Below, one piece after another: positions 24,001-36,000 of a stretch of DNA of 64,000 nt. The stretch is from Phoenix dactylifera. Lineage: Eukaryota; Streptophyta; Magnoliopsida; Arecales; Arecaceae. Location of the stretch: NCBI RefSeq assembly GCF_009389715.1, contig NW_024068278.1, positions 1-64,000 on the forward strand, written 5' to 3'. Made by a program: the position numbers and the translations under genes. How positions within the stretch are numbered: position 1 is the first letter of the stretch; each line of letters starts with the position of its first letter. The notes beneath the pieces are model-generated. The model saw only the letters and a program-made list of their open reading frames with translations, was not told the origin of the DNA and made no database searches.

Positions 24001-27000
24001 ATTTGGATATTCATATTATAGTATTTGGAAAATAGTAGGTTAACATTACAGCTACCTTGTCTCCTAGTATATTCATTTGATGAATATTTCATGCTTGTAT
24101 CTAGATTCTTTATAATTAATTTATTTATGATAGGTACAGAAATATTTTTTTTGTTTACTAAAATGGCATGCATTTTTTAGGAGCATATGTTAATTTTCCC
24201 TTATACCAGATTTTGGTTACTTCACGACACAGCAATTCATGGGTTGGAATATTTTTGCTGCAATTATGTTGTCCTTTGTCTTTTGACCTGTGAAAGATGT
24301 GGGCGTTCCTCAATTTCTTATCTTGATGTCTTGTTTTATTAGGTATGCATTCAATTCGCAAGTTGCGACATGATTATTCATAATGTTTTTCTTTCCTCGT
24401 AGAATAGTAAACAATCAATTAGAAAAATTTCTGATTACTTCACATTATGTCAATTTATGTGTTGGAGTAATTTTATTACCATTGTTTTTCTCTTTCATAT
24501 TTCTACTTATTAAAGGTGGATGCATTGTAATTATTGGATTTAAGGGTTAATTTTATTGATATTTGTCTTTCCTTTTCTTGTATATCACTGCATTCTGTAT
24601 TAGTTGCTGCCTTTTTGTGGAGTGCACTGAATACATGGGTGCTTTTGTGTCAATGCATGTAGGCCTGCTCTACTCCATTTGTCATCCCCTGCTAATTTTT
24701 CTTATTTCAGGATCTTCCACCCATATCCGTTAAAGAAGTAAAGACAACAGATAATGCTCTTTGCTTAGAATTGAGAGTATCATCGAGGACAAGGCTGCGA
24801 GATGGCTTCTGGAACTTTTTGAATCGGTTTGGTTTTTGTTATGGTGACACCTATTGTCGCCCATTGCTTCCATATGAGGTCACAAAATCTTTCACCTGCT
24901 TTACCAGAAATATTTATTCTTTTGTTTTATTACTGTCAAATATAATTCAAGCACCAGTTTGTTTGGTGAACTGGGCATAGCTCAGCGATCACCTCCCACC
25001 TCTTGAGGGGGTTCTAGTTTGAGTCCTGTGCAGTGTATCCCCAAGTATTCATACATTGGTAATTTACATGGGATGGATCTCCCAGTCTCCCTTCCATTCT
25101 CCCTCAGTTAGAGAGAGAGAGAGAGAGGGGACCCATATGTGTTTCTATTATTCTTCCTATCATTCTAATCATCTCTTGAGGTCTATTGGCCCATTAGGAT
25201 CTTAACTTCTTAAGTTTCTGGTCCTAGACTGATATAAGTGATGCCTGAGTTATTGTGTCCGTTGGGTGAGGGTTTAGCATATGCACTCTTGTTAGAGAAT
25301 AAGCTTATTGGATTCAGGCCTATATTTACCAGCCTGCATGACCCTTTACTTAGGGAAGCATTTTGAATGTTCTTCCAACATTCATGCTAATTAGTCTCCC
25401 TTCCTTTTTTCTAGTGCAATTACTGTCATTAGCTATTCACTTTCCTTAGTTTCCTATATGTCATCTTAATTAGTTCATACTTCATAGTCATTCTTCTTTG
25501 ATATTTCTTCTTTGATATTTCTTTAACTGTGATCTACATTATGAGGCATGCTAAACTACTTGTAGTTGAAGGCATCTTCTGCCCTTCCTTTTTTATATCT
25601 TTAGTCCATATTATTTCTCCTATGACAATTGTTGGAATAGCTTTCTTTTTTTTTCTAACCCTATCGTTTCACCCACATCCCTTGATATTCATGTTTACCC
25701 TTTTAAATCAGTAATATTTGCCGTCTTCTTTATGAGGAAGATGTGACTGCTTCCAATCCCTGTATCAAAATGCCAAAACCAACCAATGCAGAAGTACAAT
25801 CAAAGACTAAGCTAAAGCAGATCTCAATAACTCGTATGGAAAAAAGCTTCAGAAAGTCAAGTATTGTTACATGGGAGGATAATTTTCAGAACATTTTTCC
25901 CAAACTTCAACAATGGACACTGAAGAATTTTATCTTTTCTTTTAACATAACCATGAATTTTTTCAAGTTATAATGCTAGAAGTATAACTAAATTCCATTT
26001 AAGTGTGGTCATTGTATCTCCCAATAAAGGCACCACTAAAGCATACAAGGAAATATAAGCAGCACTCTCAACAAATCCGTCCTACTTAATCCATTTCAAT
26101 CAAAAGATGAGATTAAATACTTAGCATCAAGAGAATCAAAAAAAGAGATTATTGACAGTGGACATCCAAATTCTAAAGTTCTCTTATCAGAGTTTAGAGG
26201 TCCTCCTGTTAGGAAGGGGCGAAGTCATGAAAAAAAAAAAACTGATGGGTGGTTGGTCGTATGGATGTCTTGGCTGGAGTTATTTAAGATGAGTTCTGTT
26301 AGAAGGTTTGATTTGGATAGGAACCAATGGTCAATTAGGATCCAGAATGCTCCATATTGACAAATAAGGCCAATTGTTTATGTTTAAGTTTGCTCAAATT
26401 TAATTTATTGCTGAAATTCTGACATGCTAGAGATTTGTTCTCATCAATCCTTTAAAAAATTTCGGACACTTGTTAATACAAACCTTAGGTAGTAGTTGTG
26501 TGGGAAACGATTTGTTTGCACTTATCTTTTTTTTTTTTTTTTGATTTCCTTAATCATATTTGACGAGGTTTAATTCATCCATCCAGGATGCAATTTATCA
26601 GTTTATGACTTGCCATTTTTTTTCTTAAAGCTAAATTATATAATCGATTTTGAAATTAACCCTTGAAAAATTGGCATATTCAAGTCTGACACCTCAATCA
26701 ATGTGTTTAGATATTTACACAAGTAGCCATAATGTATTTGACCCAAATTCTTCCTCTGATTTAGCTAAAAATGAAACAACCAGCTAGTTTTCTTTCCAGA
26801 AATATAAGCACGTCTGTTTATCCATGGTGGATCTATAGATTCTCAGAGATATCAGTTCATCTAATTTTCCATTGTTGCACAATTTAGCATTTTATATTTG
26901 TGTTCAATGCTGAGGGGCAATTACATGTCATGTCAAAACTGCAAATCTTTATCCTTTTTTACGAAGTCAATAGCTAAATCTAAAGAACTGATTTTCTAAA

Positions 27001-30000
27001 TTGCAGCATCCTGTGCCTTGAAGCTATTTTTGCTCAAATACATACTATGCCAGTGCTAGCAACTGGGAGTTGATTTGAAGGAGAAATTTTCTATAATTTG
27101 AACAGTTGAAAAATCATTTTATCTTCATGTTTCTCCGCCAGCCTGTGTGACGCAATACCATTCACGTTGCTACTTGACATAATGACAAATGTACCAAAAA
27201 GTTGCAAAATTCTTATAGAAGTTTCACTTGCTAAATAGGATGATAATATGGAACGTATGCATTAAACTAAAGGTTTAATTGGTGGGGTTATACAAGGGAC
27301 AAAATTTTCTTTTTATTTCTTATTCCTGCTTAATTTAGTTTTCTGTAATCTTAATAACCTTTGCTTTCCCTTCCCTCTGTTTGGGAAATCCTCTGTAATT
27401 GCTGATTGTCCTGTTTATGTTTTTATTTTCAAGGCTCTTAATATTTTGAAAGAGATTCCTGAAGAAACCAAAAAAAGGCTTGCTGCGAAGGGATATTTTC
27501 CTCAGATTGGTTTTATTTTGCAATATCTTCCTGTTCCGCCCAATTGCTTATGTGTGCCAGAAATTTCAGATGGGAAAAATATCATGTCCTCTGTAGGTTT
27601 TCAAAGATGAACTTCTTAATTTGCATAAGCTTAGTTCCTTCAATATTTTTCTAGTACTTATTTGTGACTTTGTTTATCTTTCTATTTTGCAGGATATTTC
27701 TATCTCCCTGCTTAAAAGAGTTCTTAACAAGATTGAGCTCATCAAAAGGTCAAGGTCTGGTTTCCCAAATTTTAAGTCCCATGAAGTTGAGTCCAATGAC
27801 CTGCAGTTATCTATTTCTCAATATATGCGTCTCAGGGGCACTCCAAAGGTATATAGATATCAAACTAGAAAAAGGACTCTCTGTACGTATGCTCGTGATT
27901 TCTTGGTGCTGTTTGGCTTGTGCATGTTGTTTAATTTATTATTCCTTTTTAATTCTTACATTTTTTGACATTTATGCTTTTTATTTTATTATTCCTTTTT
28001 GATCCTTTCCAACTTACATATTTTAATATTCAAAGGTACCTCAAGACATCACCAAAAAGTTTGCAATCGGCACTGAAGCAAATGAATGTTCCACAAAACT
28101 GTGGCTTGAAAAGATGAGGACATTGTTTATCAGAAAGGGCTCAGGTTTCTCTTCCCGCAGTGTAATCACTGGAGATGCATATATAGGTGTTAATGTAATT
28201 GGTCTTCCATCTGAAATAGCAAAGAGAATTACCTTTGAAGAACGGGTAACAGTGCATAACATGAAACAGTTGCAGGAAGTCGTTGATAAAGGATTGTGTG
28301 TGACATACAAAGATGGTTTCTCCACTTATGCAATTGCCGTGGGCTCAAAAGGGCATACTTATCTTAAAGTTGGCCAGGTTATAAATCGTCGGATTATGGA
28401 TGGTGATATTGTTTTCATTAACAGGCCACCTAGTACGCACAAACACTCGTTACAAGCATTTTATGTATATGTCCATGATGATCACACTGTCAAGATCAAC
28501 CCCCTCATTTGTGCTCCCCTTGGAGCAGATTTTGATGGTGATTGTGTTCATATATTTTATCCACAGTCCCTAGCTGCAAAGGCAGAAGTCCTAGAATTGT
28601 TTAGTGTTGAAAAGCAGTTACTTAGTTCTCATACTGGAAACTTAAACTTGCAACTGGTTCATGACACATTGTTGGCTTTGAAACTCATGTTCAACACAGC
28701 ATTCTTGAGAAAGGCAACGGCAGAACAGTTGGCAATGTTTGTATCTCCGATCTTGCCACCACCTGCCATATTTAAAGCTAATAAATCTGGCCCTTTCTGG
28801 ACTGTTCATCAAATACTGCAGAATGCTCTGCCAGCTTTTGTGGACTGTTTTGGAGAAAGACATCTCATTATTGATAGCGAAATCATCAAGCTAGACTTTA
28901 GAAGGGATGCAGTGCAGTCATTGTTTACGGAGATAATTACTTCTATTTTCATCAAGAAAAGTCCAAAGGAGGCTTTAAACTTCTTTAATATGTTACAGCC
29001 TTTCTTGATGGAGGTACTAGTTATGGAAGGATTTAGTATCAGTTTGAAAGATTTTTATGTTCCAAGGGAAGTTCTAGAAAAGGCACAACAAAGTGTTCAA
29101 GAAAATTCATTTATACTTCATCAATTGAGATCAAAATACAATGAACTTGTGGAGCTGCAAGTCGAGAACCACCTTAAAAGCATCAAACTACCAATTGTGA
29201 ATTTCATTTTGAACTTCACTTCACTGGGTAATTTGATTGATTCAAAAAGTGATTCGTCTATTATCAAAGTTGTTCAACAACTTGGATTTTTGGGTCTTCA
29301 ACTTTTTGACCGAGGGAAGTTATACTCAAGGGCTTTGGTCGAGGATTGTTTTACGAACTTTGTAAACAAATATTCCACCAGTGGAGCTGATCATTCCTGT
29401 GAGGCATATGGACTAGTTAAGAATTGTTTCTTTCATGGCTTAAATCCGTATGAAGAGTTGGTCCATTCTATTTCATCCAGAGAAGTTATAGTTCGTTCAT
29501 CGAGAGGACTGACAGAACCTGGAACTTTGTTTAAGAACTTAATGGCAATTCTTCGGGATGTTATTATCTGCTATGATGGAAGTGTTAGAAATGTCTGCAG
29601 TAATTCAGTTATTCAGTTTGAGTATGGAGAGGATGATGGGGCTAATTCCTTGAATGTTTCACCTGCTGGTGAACCTGTTGGTGTCTTAGCTGCCACTGCA
29701 ATATCAAATCCTGCATATAAGGCAGTCCTAGAATCCTCGCAAAGTAACAATTCATCTTGGGAATTGATGAAGGTATCAATATTCTGTTCTTCTGGTACTT
29801 GTGTAGTCATATTTTATGTTCTTTTATATAGATCTGCAAAGTTTATTGGCATAACAATATTACTAATTTGTGTTTATTTGCTCCATTTTATATTTTACAG
29901 GAGATATTGCTTTGTAAAGTCACTTTTAAGAATGTTGTTACTGATCGGCGTGTGATTTTATATTTAAATGATTGCTTCTGTGGGAAAAAGTTTTGCAAAG

Positions 30001-33000
30001 AAAATGCAGCAATTACTGTTCAAAATTGCTTGAAGAGAGTTACTTTGAAGGATTGTGCATGTGACTTCTCAATTGAGTATGTGTACTTAATTTTACATCT
30101 CATAATTGTAGTATGTCTATATGTTCTATGTATATTTAGTTTCCTTTATTTTATATAGATTCTCTCACTATCTGAAAGTTAATGATTTATTGCTTTCCTT
30201 ACTCAAGAAATTTGATTTGTGACCTCCTATTCAGGTGTCTTTTAATGGGTAAGAATTATATGAATTGATTAATCTGTTTTCTTAATGTAGTAATGTATGC
30301 TACAATTTGTTATTGTTGTTGGGTTTTGGGGCCTAATGCTGGCGAACACTGTTGGAGCTGAAGGTCATTTTAGTTGATTTTGTTATCGTAGTTTGGTAGT
30401 AACTTTTGGACCAGTTTGTTACAGTAATATTGCATGAAAGAATAGCAATTGTATAGTACGGTAAATGATCTGTTATCTGTATAGAGTATAGACCTTTCTT
30501 TGCAGTATTTCTATTAAATCTTATGAAATATAAATATTACATGATTAAGCACCAACCAAGAAAAAGCACATGCTACAATGATGATTATCATTTCAATCAA
30601 TTTATTTTGGAAATTTCTGCTTCTCCAGCTAGATATTTGGGTGTTTTTTACTATGATGTGATACAGTCAACATAAGTTTCCCTTCTTGTTGGGGAATTTC
30701 TACGTTAGTTCCCAAAGTAATGCAGTTATAAACCTGGCATGTGGAGTCTCCTACTTCAAATGTGTCTATACAGGCATGACTTTCTCTCTGTCATTGTGTT
30801 TTCAGTATTTTTAGGTCTACTAATTCTAACATGTAAGAGGATATATATTATGAAAAAAAATTCTTTTACTTTGTACAATTACTTCCTTTGGCTTGTAGGA
30901 TTTTTTTGTGGTCGTCTTCATTTTTTGGCTTTTAGATTTGACCCAGGGGTGATATTCACTTATCCCTTGACTTGGACAGCATAGATGTGTTTTGTTTGGG
31001 ATCTTCATGGATCTAAATTTAAATTGTATATCTATATGTGGGTTCTGGTGCGTGTTACTTGTTCTGGATCCCAAACATAGAGCAGCAGGTTGGGCTACGC
31101 CTCTACAGTTTCATGGACTACTGGGTTTGTTTCCGTTCCTATTCTTGGTACAAAAAGCTTGATGGTCAAAACTTGCTGAGGAGAGAGTGAATTATCATAG
31201 ACAGGGCATACCTTACTGATAGAGTAATTGTGTGCTTTGATCTAAACTTGTAATGGATTTATTGCGGCAATTAATACATTCTCTCTATAAAAGAAAGGGT
31301 AATTCATGTTTAATGTAATGACCAGCTGATGTGCCATTTCGAGCATGTTAGAACTTACATCAATGCCAGTGTTATCTTAACTTTTGAGATTTGCTTGTAC
31401 TGCTATGTTCATTTACTCAGTAGGTGATATCCAAATTCCAAATTTATGTGAAAACTTTTCCAACAACCACATTACAATAATCAGAGGATCCCTTGTGCTG
31501 TTATCTCATTTCTGTGCTGTTTAAATGGTAAGAGAACCAAGTGCTTAATCCAGGTGCAATAATGAAGCTGTTGTTAACTATGATTGGTGTAGAAGTTGGT
31601 GGTGATCCCAACCATTATGTCAAATAAGTCATTTGACTGGCTGTGCTTATAGGTAGGATCTGATAGATGATTTGGTTTTTGTGCTTTGCACTAAATTGCT
31701 TCTCCCTGTATGGTTGGTAAAGAACTCAAATATATCTTTTGTGGAGAAGGTTTGATTGACAATATGGATAATGCATATAAGCCAAATTATTGCAATTGTT
31801 TTTGAATCATGGAAATTGGAATGTTAGAAGTAAACAAATCCTCCCTCTCATTATAGATTTTATACTATCCAGAAGAGGCATCAGCAAGAACACAATTATT
31901 GAAACAAATAATACACTCTAGCTGACCATCTCTACTAATCCTTTGGTAACTTCATCCTAGCAACATTCCTAACCACTTATCATCAGCCTGCATCCATCCA
32001 TCTCTTATCGATATGTTTTGCTAAAGAACAAGTCTTTTCAATTGATCCTCTATGTTTTTGTATCCCCTTCACAAAGACTATGATTGGTCTGAGTTTGAGG
32101 ACGTGCATTTGCCACTAGAGAACTCTTTCATCTGTTTCTTTTGAGAGAATTCTGTATTATCATTCTAAATATACAGAACCAAAATAGAGATAACACGTCT
32201 CCCTACTATCATAGATAATCTTTGCACCCTCAAAGTATGGGTCGAGCTCTAATAAAATTTTTAGATCTGGGAAGCATGCAGACTTAAAATCACATGCCGT
32301 GTCCATATCGGACATCAATACTCATTGGATACTTCTCATATACATGTCAGATACCTATATTAAGTACCTTAGTTTTTCAAAATTGAAATGACAATTAGGA
32401 TACTTTTGGATACACTCAAGAAACTTTCTGATGCCCTTTTAAATGTGGGGGGAAGGCATTTTCTTTTTTTAATGTTAACCTTTTAATGACAAATGGTCAG
32501 TTTTGTGATCTATGATATTAACATTAAAATATGAAGTATGGATTGAGGTATGTGGATTTGAACAATGACTAAATAATATACTTGTAAAAGTTGATGCGAT
32601 TGAAAAAGTATGGAATTTGATGTTCTGATAACCTACTTTGCTTAATGGTTTTTTTTTTTAACATACATAAGTGTGTATTTGTGTGTGTATTTATGCATAT
32701 AGTTATATATAAAATACATGTATATTATGTACTTATTTTAGTTGTCTCATATCCTATGGTCTGCTGTGCCGGTACCAGGCATCAGACTGATTCTCCAGCG
32801 GCATGGGTCGGTACGGACCCGCATCGGGCTGGTACCAACATAGTAGAGGAGGCGGGGGAGAGGGAGAATGGGAGAGAGAAAAAGAGAGAGAAGGGGGAGA
32901 GAGGGAGGGAGGAGGGTCGGCGGAGGCCGACACTTGGGCAGGAGGCGAAGGCCACGGCTGAGTCACCTGTTTCGTTCAAGACAAGAGTCTAGTTGCTTTT

Positions 33001-36000
33001 TAACTTTGTGATTTTTAAGTGAAGTTAGCAATCGTGAATTCAAAAAACGAAATTAAAAATTGCGATTTGCCGACTTTACTTAAAAATTGCGAAATTAAAA
33101 AGCGGCCGGATCTCTGTTTCGAACGAAATAGGGACCCGGACGTGACCTCGGCCCCCTGCTTGGGCGCTAGCCTCCACCGGCCCTCCACTGGCCCTCCGCT
33201 AGCCTCCGCCTCTCTCTCCCTTGCTCGTTCTCTTTTTTCCTCTCTTTCCTTCTCCTTCTCCTCCTCGGGCAACAAGTTTCATTTCCGTTGTCAGAACCGT
33301 CCTATTTTGCCGCCGAGACAGCTCGGCACGATCCGAACCGTCAAGTTCGGGACGGTTCCTCCAACCCTATCATATCCTATACTATCCATACCGTATTGTA
33401 TCTGTATCTCATATCCGTGTCCATCCATCATATTTCTAGATTGTCAGCCAGGGAAGAGCTTATGCCACATCTGATCATGGAATCATAATTAGTCTTCAAA
33501 TCCATCGGTTGTGAACCTATTTAACTAGATTCTGCTCAGTTGGTTCACATTCTTCTCTGTCCAAAAAAATAATCTGAAGTCAAAGCCACATCTCTACATT
33601 GTATTTCTGCTGACTTTCTACTGTATGCAGCTATGCAAAATAACTGATTGTTTTGATATAGTTCAATTATGATCAAAGAAAACCTCACTAGTCAGTAATT
33701 ACATGCTTCTATCTGCTAGAATTACATGAAGACTTAAATGTAAACGGTAAACCACTTTTCATTTATTTGCTTTAAGTGCATAAACTGATTCTGTAGGTTG
33801 CTCAACAAAAGAAATCCTCTTAGAGGATGTCCACGTGTTTTAGTACTTTCGTGCCTCCACTTGTTTCCAACCAGCTATCAATTCGATATGTGCCTCAATG
33901 GCTGATGGATTAGCATGTGGCTGCAATTATGTTTTTTACAGAATAAATTTGTTTAAACATGCCTCAAACTATCGGCAGAAAATGGTTGAAGCCTTTTTTC
34001 TGTAAAATTTTCCTAGGCATCGGCTTATCAATTTCAAAAGATTTTGAAAAGGTTATCTTGCTGAACTCTTGTTCTGCCAGGGGTGGCAGTAGGTATTCTA
34101 TGTACTGTTGAGGTCGCCCAATATTAGTTCCTTGCTTATAAAAGTTTCATATACTATCGGAATGGGACGGTACGAAGGATAACTTACCATTTTGGCAGGT
34201 TTCCGGCACATATACATAGTGTGTCAGTATGGGACTTCCCGTGCTATATGTCTGAACCTGGTACCATACTGTTGTCAATAAACCGCTACAAGATCTGGTA
34301 CCGGTATTTGAAACCTTTGTGCTTATATTCACTCTGATTGGAACAGAAAGTTGGGCCTGAAAACTAATAAATGGTACTGCCATAGTGTATTATGTGCATG
34401 GATTTTTACTGCATAAAGGGGCTCATACTCTTGGGCTTGTTCCTATTACATCAGAATGCTGCTGATCTCAAGGTGGATCACGTACCTTTTGGTTCACCAG
34501 TCTTACATTGGGATCCATGAGATGTCAATCTTGTTGTGCTCAGATGGATCGCACGATTATGTGCTGTAGTCTTGCAGTCAGGTCTATATAATTGCATTTT
34601 ACTTGAACTTTTTTCTTGACAATTTGTTATCTTTTTTTTAGAGATGGATGCATGGTAGATCCCATTTCTTTATCAAAGTCATTCAATAAAGGCAGTGAAT
34701 TGTTGAGTACCTATCAGAAATTATAGAACTCTTCCAATTTTTGATGGTTTTTGTAGTTTCTCCTTTGGAAGGCAATCATTAATTTTATATATTCACATTC
34801 CATGTAAAGCATTCTGCTGTCTTGAATTCAATTAATCGATGATGACGGGGAAGTTTGGAAGGCCTTTGGTACATGTGCAAGTTTTCTTATCTTATATCTT
34901 GTTGCAAGTTGATATAAAATCTCAGTCAAACTTTGTCACATATGCCAACATCTATAAACCTCTTAAGAACTGTTACTAAAACTTTCTGTAATTTATTCTG
35001 TCAAGATTCTTTTTTATATTTAAACTATATATTTCTGCCTACTTTTTGATCTCTGAGAACCAATATGCTGATTTTTTCCCTTTTTGAAATTAGTTAAGAT
35101 AAAACTCATAAATGTAAAAAAACTGGCATATTATTTGTATCATGGTACAAACATACAAAATAGTGGCCTGTAATGCTAAAGACTTTGCTTCATACCTCAT
35201 CTTAAGGATAGGCTAATTGCTATACAGCTAATGACAGATATTTTTGTCATATTGTATTCTTCACTTTCATGACCTTGAAATTCTTACTGACTATTAAAGT
35301 TCTTTGAATTGGTTTTAAGTTCCTTACATCAAGCATTATTGTCATCAATCATATGGTATAAATATCAACTGAATATTCTGTTATATATGCTCATCTTTAT
35401 AATATTGCTGATAATCTGAATCTCACTATCTCTATATCTTAGAAAGATGCCTTCTATTGGTCTTCAAGAATAATAGACTTACTCTTTTTAGTTACTTTCA
35501 GATATCAAAAGGAAATTAGCTTACGTGATAGTTCAGAAACTACTTCAGGCCTTGTTGGTCATATTCATCTTGACAAGGTCTGTTGGTTCTGTTATAATTC
35601 TACTAGCTACTCCAAATTCTACTTGCTAGTTAGATGGCAAAATAATCCGTTGATTGACATAGAACTTTCTTTTTGGGACAGATGCGGTTGAAATTGCTAA
35701 ACCGAAGTCCTGATGAGATTCTTCGGAAGTGTCAAGATGTTATTTTTGGCTATGGAAAGAAGAAAGGAAAGCTCTCTCACTTTTTTAGGAGAATTATTTT
35801 ATTAGTCAGGTAGGAGCTTTTCTTTTCACATAATAAGTCTTTAAAAGGAAAATATTAAGTGAGCTTGCAAAATTCTGTCGGAAGCTCTGGTGTTGCATCA
35901 AGACACTTCTCAAGCACCATTGCATACTATTGCTTTCCAATATAGTGATTTTTGTTGCTGCACTTAACTCTCATTCTTGCCTTTTCCTTCTGCATCTGTG

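Larger units (their letters stand above)
30077..35501 (+). other. NRPE1 intron 9 (5.4 kb) carrying two foldback elements
   Basis: Phase-2 intron between exons 9 and 10. It contains the large foldback at 32755-33369 and a hAT-like MITE at 34141-34319. The other ~4.6 kb are AT-rich without recognisable coding or RNA genes. Confidence 0.6.

Noticed and set aside
28114..29955. NRPE1 core as a single 613-aa ORF
   Set aside because: The true exon is 28036-29772; the ORF start is internal and its last ~60 residues are intron translation.
32645..33474. ORFs of 60-151 aa on both strands
   Set aside because: They lie in the GA/CT-rich arms of the foldback element and are low complexity.
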